Origin: UBA6522 sp963664945
GTDB lineage: Bacteria; Pseudomonadota; Gammaproteobacteria; Steroidobacterales; Rariloculaceae
Direction of reading: 5' to 3'
Assembly (NCBI GenBank): GCA_963664945.1
Contig: OY761822.1
Coordinates: 3,720,001 to 3,784,000 of the forward strand
DNA length: 64,000 nt
Of this stretch, positions 50,428 to 58,525 are shown in pieces (the stretch's first letter is position 1; each line of letters begins with the position of its first letter). A program made the position numbers and the translations under genes. The notes below the pieces were generated by a model. That model was not told the DNA's origin. It searched no databases and saw nothing but the letters and a program-made list of their open reading frames with translations.

Positions 50428-53387
50428 GTGCCGCCCTTCCCGGAATGCTCTTTGGATTCAATTGATAACGCATTGAACAAAAGCTGATTTTGCTTCATCG
50501 CATGAAGTCCGTATATGCCGGAAGCCGGCGCCGCGGCATCGGGCCGGCCAGCGTATGAAAGACGGTGGTTCTCCGACAGGGGCGCCTGCAGGCGATGGCG
50601 AATCTGAAACCAGGCGCCCTGGTTCCGGGGCTCCTCCTGGCACCAGACGATGTCCGGAACATGCGCGTACCGGGCGATGGCCGCGGCATACGCGTCGACC
50701 GGGAACGGATAGAGTTCTTCCAGGCGAATGATGGCGATGCCTTCGATGGCGCGCTCACCTCGCAGCGCCGCCAGGTCGTAGTACACCCTGCCGCTGCAGA
50801 ATATCAGGCGGCGGGCGTCTTCCGGCGGCACGGATTCGTCGTCGATCAATGGATTGAAGCCGCCTTCGGTTATTTCGGTCAACGAAGACACCGAGGACCG
50901 GTGGCGCAACAGGCTCTTCGGCGTCATCACGATGAGGGGTTTGCGGGTTGGCCGCAGCGCCTGGCGACGCAGCATGTGGAACATCTGCGCCGGCGTCGAC
51001 GGCACGCAGACCTGCATGTTGTGTTCCGCGCACAACTGCAGAAAGCGCTCCAGGCGCGCGGACGAATGCTCCGGACCCTGGCCTTCGTAACCGTGCGGCA
51101 GGAACAGCGTCAGCCCGGAAAGCCGTCCCCACTTGGATTCGCCGGAACTGATGAACTGGTCGATCACGACCTGGGCGCCGTTGGCGAAATCGCCGAACTG
51201 CGCTTCCCAGATCACCAGGCAGTCCGGTGACGCGGTGCTGTAGCCGTACTCGAAACCCAGCACGGCCTCTTCCGACAGCAACGAGTCGCCCACGGTTATC
51301 GCGCCGTTGCGGGGCGTGACATGTTCAAGCGGCACGAAGACCTCGCCATCCTCCTGGTTGACAAAGGATGCATGCCGGTGAAAGAACGTCCCGCGGCGGC
51401 TGTCCTGGCCGATGAGCCGAACATTGAGGCCGGCTTCGAGAATGCTGCCGTAGGCCAGGTTCTCGGCGAATCCCCAGTCCAGGCTCAAGTCGCCCGCGGC
51501 CATCCTGATCCGGTCCGACACGATCCGCTGGACCCGCGGGTGAATCTTCCACCCCTTGGGCACGGTATTGATCAACGCGCCCAGGCGCCGCAATTCGCCC
51601 AGTGAGATGCGCGTATCCACCGCGGTGTCCAGCGTTCCCCGATAACTCTCCCAATCGACGGTGAATTCGTTGCCGATCATGCCGAGGCAGTCTTCATTCG
51701 GGCTGCGTCCCCCATCCAGGCAGGCCCGGTAGTTCTCCTCCATCGACTTGAGTTCCGGCTCGCTCAAGTCGCCGCCGGCCTTAAGCTTCCGCCCGTAGAG
51801 CGTCCTCGTGGTGGGTTGCTTCCTGATCCTGTTGTACATCACCGGTTGGGTGACGGCGGGTTCGTCGGCCTCGTTATGCCCGAGGCGCCGATAGCAGACC
51901 AGGTCGATCACCACGTCCTTGTGAAAGGCCTGCCGGTAACGCGCCGCCAGCCGGATTGCCGCCACGGCGGCTTCCGGATCGTCTCCGTTGACGTGGAAGA
52001 CCGGCGCTTCGACCATCTTCGCGATGTCGGAGCAATAGGGCGTCGAGCGGGCGTCGGGCAGGTTGCTGATGGTAAAGCCGATCTGGTTGTTGACGACGAT
52101 ATGGATGGTCCCGCCGGTGTGGAAGTGCCGCGTCTGCGACATCTGGAAGGTTTCGGCCACGACGCCCTGCCCGGCGAAGGCGGCGTCGCCGTGGATCAGC
52201 ACCGGCAACACCTGGTTGCCCTGAACATCGCCGCGCCGGTCCTGTCTGGCGCGCACGGACCCCTCCACCACGGCATCGACGATCTCCAGGTGAGACGGAT
52301 TGAAGGCGAGCACCACGTGAACGTTGTTGCCGGGCGTGCGCACATCCGCGGAAAACCCCATGTGGTACTTGACGTCACCGGAGCCGCGGATCTTGCTGAG
52401 ATCCCGGTCCACGGCAAACTCCGAGAACAGTTCCTGAGGCGACTTGCCGAGAACGTTGACCAGCACATTGAGCCGTCCTCGATGGGCCATCGCGATCACG
52501 ACTTCCTGTATGCCCCTTTCCCCGACCGTGCGGATCAGATCGTCCAGGATCGGAATCAGCGTCTCGCCGCCCTCCAGGGAGAACCGCTTCTGACCGACAA
52601 ACCTGGTGTTGAGGTAGCGTTCCAGCCCCTCCGCGCGGTTGAGGCTTGCGTAAACGCGGCGGCGTTCCTCCCGGCTCAGGCCGCCGCCCCCTCGATCCTC
52701 CTCAAATCGCTGGCGCAGCCAGAGTCGTTCGCGGGCCCGGGAAATGTGCGCGAACTCCATGGCGATCCGACCGCAATAGACGCGCTTGAGCACGTCGAGG
52801 ATATCCCTGAGCTTCATCCGGGCATGCCCTGTCCCGGCAAGCCCGCCGGTGAAGAACTCGGCGTCCAGGTCCGTCTCGTCCAGGCCGAGAAAATCCAGCT
52901 TCATGACGGCCGGCGTGGACCGTTGCCACAGGCCCAGGGGATCGAGATCCGCGATCTGGTGCCCGCGCAGACTGTAGACCTGTATGAGGCGCGACACCGC
53001 GGCTTGCTTCTCGCTCGCCTGTTCGGCCGGCGGACCTCCCTCCCAGCCGATGCCGGCGGCGACGGCGAGCGATCGTCGTGGCCGCTCGCGTTCTTCGGGA
53101 ACATCCGGGCGGCCGGACACATCCCGGGCGACCGGGCGGCCGGGTGCGTCAGGAGCGGCCGGGCGGCCGGACACGTCGGGAGCGGCCGGGCGGCTGGGCG
53201 AATCGCGAGTGACCGCGCGGCCGGGCAGATCGCGCCGCGCGTCGCCGAACTCGCCGAAATAACGCCGCCATTCCTCCGAAACACTGCCCGGGTCCTCCAG
53301 GTACGTCTCGTAGAGCGCCTCCACATAGGGCGCGTTGGAGCCGTGGATCGGCGATGTTTCGTACTGTCGTTCAAGAACGGCGCTCAT
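50424..53387 (-). CDS. sucA: 2-oxoglutarate dehydrogenase E1 component
   Basis: A 987-residue thiamine-diphosphate enzyme that decarboxylates 2-oxoglutarate. Start ATG 53387 (MSAVLERQYETSPIHGSNAP, with ALYETYLEDPGSVSEEWRRY). Core segments: GAEKRFSLEG-type VGQKRFSLEGGETLIPILDD, VIAMAHRGRLNVLVNVLGK, ThDP site HGDAAFAGQGVVAETFQMSQ, NNQIGFTISNLPDARST and LPHGYEGQGPEHSSARLERF. A 45-residue insert of 9-residue repeats (residues 57-101, GRPAAPDVS type) follows the N-terminal E2-binding segment; most family members have no such tract. Confidence 0.96.
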   Translation of the reverse strand: MSAVLERQYETSPIHGSNAPYVEALYETYLEDPGSVSEEWRRYFGEFGDARRDLPGRAVTRDSPSRPAAPDVSGRPAAPDAPGRPVARDVSGRPDVPEERERPRRSLAVAAGIGWEGGPPAEQASEKQAAVSRLIQVYSLRGHQIADLDPLGLWQRSTPAVMKLDFLGLDETDLDAEFFTGGLAGTGHARMKLRDILDVLKRVYCGRIAMEFAHISRARERLWLRQRFEEDRGGGGLSREERRRVYASLNRAEGLERYLNTRFVGQKRFSLEGGETLIPILDDLIRTVGERGIQEVVIAMAHRGRLNVLVNVLGKSPQELFSEFAVDRDLSKIRGSGDVKYHMGFSADVRTPGNNVHVVLAFNPSHLEIVDAVVEGSVRARQDRRGDVQGNQVLPVLIHGDAAFAGQGVVAETFQMSQTRHFHTGGTIHIVVNNQIGFTISNLPDARSTPYCSDIAKMVEAPVFHVNGDDPEAAVAAIRLAARYRQAFHKDVVIDLVCYRRLGHNEADEPAVTQPVMYNRIRKQPTTRTLYGRKLKAGGDLSEPELKSMEENYRACLDGGRSPNEDCLGMIGNEFTVDWESYRGTLDTAVDTRISLGELRRLGALINTVPKGWKIHPRVQRIVSDRIRMAAGDLSLDWGFAENLAYGSILEAGLNVRLIGQDSRRGTFFHRHASFVNQEDGEVFVPLEHVTPRNGAITVGDSLLSEEAVLGFEYGYSTASPDCLVIWEAQFGDFANGAQVVIDQFISSGESKWGRLSGLTLFLPHGYEGQGPEHSSARLERFLQLCAEHNMQVCVPSTPAQMFHMLRRQALRPTRKPLIVMTPKSLLRHRSSVSSLTEITEGGFNPLIDDESVPPEDARRLIFCSGRVYYDLAALRGERAIEGIAIIRLEELYPFPVDAYAAAIARYAHVPDIVWCQEEPRNQGAWFQIRHRLQAPLSENHRLSYAGRPDAAAPASGIYGLHAMKQNQLLFNALSIESKEHSGKGGT
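53085..53219. repeat. 27-bp tandem repeats in sucA
   Basis: Five 27-bp units encode RAVTRDSPS, RPAAPDVSG, RPAAPDAPG, RPVARDVSG and RPDVPEERE. They lie just after the N-terminal helix that binds E2, so they lengthen the tether between that helix and the enzyme core. Confidence 0.8.
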
Positions 53388-53447
53388 GTTGCTCGCATCC
53401 CTGTTTCGCCGGGGTAGTGTAGCGAAAATGTTGGCGGACAATGTGGA

Positions 53448-54023
53448 TTATCGCGGTCTCGCAGGCTCTTCGGCGGCCGTTTCGCGCAGCAGGTAGGCCA
53501 GCAGGTCGGTGCGGTCGGAAACGGAGTATATGCCGGCGAACACCATCAGGTTGCCCGGCACGAAATCGTCCGGCCGGGCAAGCCATGCATCCAGTTGCGC
53601 CGGAGTCCAGGTGATTCCCGCCTCCCCCAGCGCATCGGAATACTGAAAATCAGGGGCACTCGCGGCCGGCCGCCCGAATACGCCGTCAAGGTTGGGGCCG
53701 ACCAGGTGCTCCTCCCCCGGACCCAGCGTGTGACACACGATGCAGGCGTAACTCAGCAATTCGCCTCGCTCGAAATCGGCTTGTGCAAACCGCGCTTCCG
53801 CCAGGTGGCCCGCCGCGATCGAACGCGACCGGACGGACTGCTGGCCCCCTCGGAGCGGCGAATCGGACCCGGCCCCCGTCGGGTCGCGGCGAGCGGACAC
53901 ACCATTCTCCGGCGCATCGCAAGCGGTCACCAAGGACAGCATCGCCGCCATGGCAACCACGGATACGACGACGGGGAATCGCCACAGCGGACCGCGGCGC
54001 CGGAAATGTGCATCGAAATTCAT
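53448..54023 (-). CDS. Lipoprotein cytochrome c (class I)
   Basis: A 191-residue membrane-attached cytochrome c. The start region PVVVSVVAMAAMLSLVTAC is a signal with lipobox. The heme site is CIVCH, followed by TLGPGEEHLVGPNLDGVFG, with the axial Met in PGNLMVFAGIYSVSDRTDLL. This is the pattern of mitochondrial-type/c2 cytochromes. ATG at 54023 is preferred; the longer frame to 54137 repeats the signal region (WPFPVVASVVAM) because of a 72-bp partial duplication of the 5' end. A minisatellite sits just upstream. Confidence 0.85.
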   Translation of the reverse strand: MNFDAHFRRRGPLWRFPVVVSVVAMAAMLSLVTACDAPENGVSARRDPTGAGSDSPLRGGQQSVRSRSIAAGHLAEARFAQADFERGELLSYACIVCHTLGPGEEHLVGPNLDGVFGRPAASAPDFQYSDALGEAGITWTPAQLDAWLARPDDFVPGNLMVFAGIYSVSDRTDLLAYLLRETAAEEPARPR

Positions 54024-54057
54024 GGCGACCACCGATGCGACGACGGGGAATGGCCAC
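53949..54057. repeat. Partial 72-bp duplication of the cytochrome 5' end
   Basis: A 37-bp sequence starting CATGGCAACCACGGATACGA (53949) recurs at 54021 with four differences, 72 bp (24 codons) away. It duplicates the part encoding the start of the signal peptide, giving two alternative starts in the same frame. Confidence 0.75.
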
Positions 54058-54100
54058 GCAACCCGTCCATGGGACGGTCCTGGGACATTGCGGACCATTC

Positions 54101-54172
54101 GTCCTGGGTTCACGGCGTCATGGGGGCCTGGGTTCATGGCGTCCTGGGTTCATGGGGTCATGGGGTCATGGG
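54101..54172. repeat. 8/16-bp minisatellite upstream of cytochrome gene
   Basis: Nine 8-bp steps built from GTCATGGG and the 16-bp GTCCTGGGTTCATGGC, partly exact. It occupies most of the gap between the cytochrome gene (starting at 54023) and the end of the DUF3187 gene. Copy number is likely variable; any promoter for the cytochrome must lie in or next to it. Confidence 0.7.
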
Positions 54173-54199
54173 TCTGACTGTATCGTCCCCGAAATCGGA

Positions 54200-55186
54200 T
54201 CAGAAGGTCCAGCCGAGACCGATGTGGATGCCGAAGTCGGGCGCCGACTTGACGATCAGGTCCTCGCTGAACGCGAATGTCAGCGTTCGACCGGAATCCA
54301 ATTCCCACCAACCGCCGGCGCTGGCCTGGACAGCGCTCGCCCCCAGTTCATCGAGCGCGCTTGAAAAGTAGTTTGAATGCGCATCGAGTTGCGCCTTGAA
54401 ACCGATCCGCCGCAACGGCTGCCAACCGACACCGAACACGCCGAACACCACCCGGTCCTCGCTGCGCAGCGAAAACACTTCCGCTTCGCCGGGCCAAAGC
54501 ACGCCGGCGCCCCAGTAGATGCCCGCCGGCGCGCCGCCGATGGCGCGGGAATGGCGCCTGAGCAAGCTGACAGCCACATCCGTTGCGCCACTTCCCGTCA
54601 GCGCGCCGCGGTCACCTGTGGGAAACTTGATGGCGGCCTTCAGCATGAAGACGCCATCCTCCCCGAATGTTCGGGACAGGCCGACCCGTACGTCTCCAAC
54701 GCCGTGGCCGGTGTGCTCGAACAGGTAGCGGCGCCGTCCGCCCGCCTTGTACAGGTATCGCAGTTCGTCTTCGCCCCGCAGATTGCGGTTCCCGTCCGGC
54801 AGGTTGACGAACCCGTGCCAGGCATCGACGGCGTCGTCCAGAAATCCGCCCGAGTGCCGGTACCAGGGCACGCCCGCGCTCACGGTCCAGCCGCCGCCGA
54901 AGCGGTGCCGATAGAGCAGGTTCAGGCGCCAGGTCTCACCGTCGATGAGCAATTCCTCGTGGCCGTTTCCCGACAGCACGTAGTGATTTCCGACCGCGGT
55001 GGCGATGCCGAATTCGCTGCGGGCGCCGCTGCCGCGCCCATCCCAGGCCGGCAGCCCGAACACCGCCACCGGCGGGCTGAGGTTGGGGATGTCGAAGGGC
55101 GTGGTCTCCTCCGCGCCGGCCACATCGCCCTGGGTCCACCCTCCCGCCAGGCCGCCGACCGCGGCCGCCGCAACACCAATCCGCAT
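54200..55186 (-). CDS. DUF3187 family outer-membrane-type protein
   Basis: A 328-residue protein from ATG 55186 (signal MRIGVAAAAVGGLAGGWTQG; the frame is open to 55450 but the extension is antisense to nothing conserved). Alternating beta strands such as WRLNLLYRHRFGGGWTVSAG, VGLSRTFGEDGVFMLKAAIK and a terminal FGIHIGLGWTF indicate an outer-membrane barrel. SPPVAVFGLPAWD and KFPTGDRGALTGSGATDVAV fit the DUF3187 family. Function unknown. The holin-like small membrane protein gene is 5 bp upstream on the same strand. Confidence 0.75.
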   Translation of the reverse strand: MRIGVAAAAVGGLAGGWTQGDVAGAEETTPFDIPNLSPPVAVFGLPAWDGRGSGARSEFGIATAVGNHYVLSGNGHEELLIDGETWRLNLLYRHRFGGGWTVSAGVPWYRHSGGFLDDAVDAWHGFVNLPDGNRNLRGEDELRYLYKAGGRRRYLFEHTGHGVGDVRVGLSRTFGEDGVFMLKAAIKFPTGDRGALTGSGATDVAVSLLRRHSRAIGGAPAGIYWGAGVLWPGEAEVFSLRSEDRVVFGVFGVGWQPLRRIGFKAQLDAHSNYFSSALDELGASAVQASAGGWWELDSGRTLTFAFSEDLIVKSAPDFGIHIGLGWTF

Positions 55187-55191
55187 CGGTC

Positions 55192-55584
55192 TCAGCGCGC
55201 GGCTTGCCGTCGGGTCGCCGGGGTCAACGAGTGCAACGTCGCGTCCGGGCCGATATACAGAGTGGCCACGGCAGCCAGCCCGGCCATGGCGAGCCACCCG
55301 ACGACCGCGGCGACGGCGCCGCCGATAGCCACACCCTCCAACGAAATTGCCAGAACGGCGGGCACAGCCGCATTGATTGCGAGCGACATGCCCGCAATGG
55401 TTGCCGGCCGCAACGGCAAGATGTAGAAGACGATGACCGTGCGCGCCCATCCGTTGCTCAAGCCCACCGCCGACGCGCAGATCGACCAGGCGCCTCCGCC
55501 CTCAACGCCGATTCCGGGCACGGCGGCGACGACCAACCACAGGGCGAGCGCGCTGCAAATGGCTCTGGCGGCGTATCCCTTCAT
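55192..55584 (-). CDS. Phage_holin_4_2/YvlD-like membrane protein
   Basis: A 130-residue protein with four hydrophobic helices: AICSALALWLVVAAVPGIGV, a glycine turn, VIVFYILPLRPATIAGMSL, and the last pair IALGGAV-type AIGGAVAAVVGWLAMAGL. This layout and VPGIGVEGGG resemble the four-helix holin-like family (YvlD). Despite the name most members are chromosomal and of unknown role. Probably co-transcribed with the DUF3187 gene that follows after 5 bp. Confidence 0.55.
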   Translation of the reverse strand: MKGYAARAICSALALWLVVAAVPGIGVEGGGAWSICASAVGLSNGWARTVIVFYILPLRPATIAGMSLAINAAVPAVLAISLEGVAIGGAVAAVVGWLAMAGLAAVATLYIGPDATLHSLTPATRRQAAR

Positions 55585-55690
55585 GGCTTGTGTCACTTCT
55601 GACCTTCGGTTGGAATTGTCACTCCGACCTTCGGTTCGAATGGTACCTTACGGCGTGTGCGAACTTCATGAACCGGTGAGTGCCGTCCCG

Positions 55691-56242
55691 ATGGAAATTT
55701 CCCGAAGCAGCGCCATCTTTTCCGACTGCGGACGCTACCGGTATCGGCTTGAGAGAATTTGGGACCGGGACGGTCTCATCCTGCCGTGGGTGCTCCTCAA
55801 CGCTTCCAAAGCCGATTCGATCCGTAACGACCCGACGGCCACCCGGGTGATCGGCTTCACCAGGCGTTGGGGGTTTGGCGGGCTATGGCTCGTCAACGCG
55901 TACGCCGCGGTCGCCACGAAACCCCGCGATCTGTTCGCCATGGACGATAACGTCGGACCCCGCAACCGACACCATGTCCAGGAAACGATTCGCAACGCCT
56001 GGCGGCATGCCCGGTCCGGCTCGGGCACGTCGCGGTTGCCGGTCATCGCCGGTTGGGGAAACCACGGCGCCCGCGGCGGACACGACCACCGTGTCATGAA
56101 CTGGATCCTGAGCGCCGGCCCGCCGGTGCGGGTCGAGTGCCTCGGCGTTACGAGGCTTGGATGCCCCCGGCACCCGCTCTACCGTGCCGCCAACGCCGGA
56201 CGCCATGCCTACGCCGGCGGAAGACAGGCTCCAGGGAGATGA
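55691..56242 (+). CDS. DUF1643 family protein
   Basis: A 183-residue protein. It matches DUF1643 throughout: SDCGRYRYRLERIWD, ILPWVLLNASKADSIRNDPT, RVIGFTRRWGFGGLWLVNAY, DNVGPRNRHHVQETI, VIAGWGNHG and the end LGVTRLGCPRHPLYRA. The usual LLNPSTAD motif is LLNASKAD here. Function is unknown; members are often found in mobile or phage contexts. ATG at 55691 is selected; 55640 is possible. A MITE-like element begins 11 bp after the stop. Confidence 0.85.
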   Translation: MEISRSSAIFSDCGRYRYRLERIWDRDGLILPWVLLNASKADSIRNDPTATRVIGFTRRWGFGGLWLVNAYAAVATKPRDLFAMDDNVGPRNRHHVQETIRNAWRHARSGSGTSRLPVIAGWGNHGARGGHDHRVMNWILSAGPPVRVECLGVTRLGCPRHPLYRAANAGRHAYAGGRQAPGR

Positions 56243-56253
56243 AGGAACTGTGT

Positions 56254-56374
56254 CAGCAATTCCCGCTAAGCGTCGAGAGGCCGAATATCGACCCCAAGAT
56301 CACGCTCGAATGGCGAATTTCGCCGATTTCGCAGACCAATACGAATGAGCGGCCGTCGTTAGCGGGAATTGCTG
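56254..56374. mobile_element. MITE-like element A (121 bp, 9-bp target duplication)
   Basis: Perfect 16-bp terminal inverted repeats (CAGCAATTCCCGCTAA at 56254-56269 and its complement at 56359-56374) are flanked by perfect 9-bp direct repeats GAACTGTGT at 56245-56253 and 56375-56383. The 89-bp interior has no gene. The ends resemble those of the element at 32742-32884. A 9-bp duplication is compatible with several IS families, including ISAs1, one transposase of which is encoded at 62860-63990; the link is untested. Confidence 0.7.
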
Positions 56375-56444
56375 GAACTGTGTCAATCAGGCTGGAAAAG
56401 TCGGCCGGAGCCTGTAACATTGCGCTTTCCCGACCGTACGTGAC

Positions 56445-57839
56445 ATGAATTTCAATTCCCTTCCAGACGCAAGTTCCCGGCCTGTGGACGAGGCGGCGCG
56501 CTGTCGGCGGTGGCCGAGTGCCGCGGCCCTTGCGCTGGCGTGCGTGGTCCTGGCCGGATGCGAGTCCGAAGGCGGCCGCGTACGCCCGCCAAGCACCGAT
56601 GTCAACGTCATCCATGTCGCCGGAAGCTTCGGCAACCTGGAGTTTCGGCGGGTGGAGCGCCTGGAGGGCACGCTCAGCTATCGTTCGTCGTCGGTGTTCA
56701 CATGGGACAGCGGCCCGTACACCTTCAATATCGACACCACGCTTCCCGGTTTCGATGCGCCACTGCGGCTCCATTCCTTTACCGCGGATCTGACGGCGGG
56801 CAACGACTACAGCATCGTGCTCACCGAAGCCAATGGCTGGCTTCACGAGGTGGTCATCGGAGCGCCCCAGGACGAGCTGTCCGAGACGGAGGCGGAAATC
56901 ATCGTCATCAATACGGCTGGTGGTCTTGAGAGCGCCGTGGACGTTTACGTCGAGCCGCCCGGAACGGAGTTGGCGGCCGCGACGCCGCGGGGCGCCGTGG
57001 ATTTCCTCGAGTCGCTCCCCGTGGCGCCGATCGCCCCCGGCGAATACGAATTGAGCGTCACCCAGGCAGGCAACCCCGCCAGCGTGGTCATGGTTTCCGA
57101 TGCGTTCGAACTCGCCGCGGGCGTGCGCGCGACGATCACCGTCATCGATGGACCGAGCCCGGCGTCGCCGGCGGCGGCGCTGGTCAGCGGCGCCGGTTTC
57201 GACACATCCCTCTCGGACGGGGAATTGCGCGCCGGCGTGCGTGTGCTTAACGCCATGAGCAGCGGCGACCCGCTGGACGTCACCCTCGACAACAACTTTA
57301 CGCCGCCGCTGATCCCCAACGCCCTGTTCGCGGTTCCCACGATTTACGCCCTGGTGACTCCCGGAGAACGCACCCTGCAGGTCACGCCGGCCGGCAATCC
57401 CGGCGCCATCGAAATCGAAACGTCCTTCAGGGCATTTCCGGGGCAACGCGGCACCTGGTTCATTCGCGGCGACCCCGGCTCACTGTCCGCCCTGTATTCT
57501 CCGGACAGCCAACGGCTTATCCGCGACGTTGCGGAGGTCACGGTCTACTACGGGGGGACAACGGTCAACAGTGTCGATGTCTTCATCGTCCCACCGGATA
57601 CGGACCCGAACGCGGTAGCGCCCACCGCAACGCTGACCGAAACCGATGCGCTCTCGTTCGTGTATCTGGGCCTGGGCGGCTACACGGTGACGGTTCGCGA
57701 ATCCGGCACTCAGAATGTTCTCGCCGGCCCCGTCGCGGCGGGCATCGGGTTCGCGGGCAGCCACGGGATACTGATCGCCAACGGCGCGTCGGGCTCCGGC
57801 ATGGACATCACCCTGATCGACGGCTTCAACCCCCAATAG
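56445..57839 (+). CDS. DUF4397-type repeat lipoprotein
   Basis: A 464-residue lipoprotein (ALALACVVLAGC). Four tandem immunoglobulin-like units, each beginning like VNVIHVAGSFGNLEF, IIVINTAGGLESAVDVYV, VRVLNAMSSGDPLDVTL or VTVYYGGTTVNSVDVFI and carrying L.PGEYELSVTQAGNP or LVTPGERTLQVTPAGNP. This is the DUF4397 pattern, often seen on cell surfaces. No enzyme motif. It starts 61 bp after the MITE-like element and stands alone. Confidence 0.8.
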   Translation: MNFNSLPDASSRPVDEAARCRRWPSAAALALACVVLAGCESEGGRVRPPSTDVNVIHVAGSFGNLEFRRVERLEGTLSYRSSSVFTWDSGPYTFNIDTTLPGFDAPLRLHSFTADLTAGNDYSIVLTEANGWLHEVVIGAPQDELSETEAEIIVINTAGGLESAVDVYVEPPGTELAAATPRGAVDFLESLPVAPIAPGEYELSVTQAGNPASVVMVSDAFELAAGVRATITVIDGPSPASPAAALVSGAGFDTSLSDGELRAGVRVLNAMSSGDPLDVTLDNNFTPPLIPNALFAVPTIYALVTPGERTLQVTPAGNPGAIEIETSFRAFPGQRGTWFIRGDPGSLSALYSPDSQRLIRDVAEVTVYYGGTTVNSVDVFIVPPDTDPNAVAPTATLTETDALSFVYLGLGGYTVTVRESGTQNVLAGPVAAGIGFAGSHGILIANGASGSGMDITLIDGFNPQ

Positions 57840-57884
57840 GCCTGCCGGCGAACCCCGGAGCTGTCCGGTGAACGAAACCCGGAC

Positions 57885-58010
57885 TCACTCCGGCGGCCCC
57901 ACCGCGGCGCGCCGGTTCAGCGCTTGCGGCGCCTCGACCCGGTCTACGACAGCCACGGCAAAATCCGCCATGGTAATGGTAGCGTTGCGGAACGCATGAT
58001 CGAACAGATT
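57885..58010 (-). pseudogene. Remnant of an NAD(P)-binding SDR/epimerase-like gene (C-terminal end)
   Basis: About 40 codons read NLFDHAFRNATITMADFAVA followed by VVDRVEAPQALNRRAAVGPP and a stop. The pattern ISxADFAxALVDEIExPxxxxRRFTVG is the C-terminal end of NAD(P)H-binding SDR-like reductases (YwnB/NmrA type). No start, glycine-rich loop or upstream half is present; the frame joins the DUF2784 gene region out of frame. I treat it as a gene scrap. Confidence 0.4.
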
Positions 58011-58018
58011 TCGGCCGT

Positions 58019-58456
58019 TCACTTGAAACGGCGCGGCCTGACCCAGAACCAGCTTCCGACCACGACGGCGCCGAACAACGTATAACAGACCGCAAAGACC
58101 CACGGAGGGGCCTGGTAATACAGGATCGCCTCCACCCAGTGCGCCACGAACGACCCGGGGTAGACCGTGTCGCCGGCGCGGGAGCGGAGCATCATCTCGA
58201 ATGTCGTGAGCGGGCAGATCGCGCCCAGCCAGGACTGAACGGCCACCACCAGGATGGCCAGCACATGCGCCACGCGAAACCAGGGGTTTCGAACCCAGGA
58301 CCACCGAAGCGCCTTGCCGGCGAGGATGATCGCCAGACCGAAGACCACGAAACCGACGAATAGCGCGTGCACCAGCAGCACCGCATCGGCGGCCAATCTA
58401 AACACCAGGGTCGATGGCGCCACCCGCTCCCCTACAATACGGCTCCGCGAAGCCAC
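58019..58456 (-). CDS. DUF2784 family membrane protein
   Basis: A 145-residue protein with four membrane helices: LAADAVLLVHALFVGFVVFG, VAHVLAILVVAVQSWLGAIC, a third around HWVEAILYYQAPPWVFA, and YTLFGAVVVGSWFWVRP. LTTFE, CPLTTFE and YPGSFVAHW are the DUF2784 signature. Unknown function. GTG 58456 is the formal start; GTG 58423 (VAPSTLVFRLA) is equally good. It is divergent from the threonine aldolase gene. Confidence 0.85.
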   Translation of the reverse strand: MASRSRIVGERVAPSTLVFRLAADAVLLVHALFVGFVVFGLAIILAGKALRWSWVRNPWFRVAHVLAILVVAVQSWLGAICPLTTFEMMLRSRAGDTVYPGSFVAHWVEAILYYQAPPWVFAVCYTLFGAVVVGSWFWVRPRRFK

Positions 58457-58525
58457 TTACCCCTGTTGGCCATGACGCGTACTATAGCCCTCGCGAGTTG
58501 CGGCAGCGAAGCAGGAAGTCCATCT

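Noticed and set aside
51816..53417. 533-codon plus-strand frame opposite sucA
   Set aside because: Antisense shadow of a well-conserved housekeeping gene.
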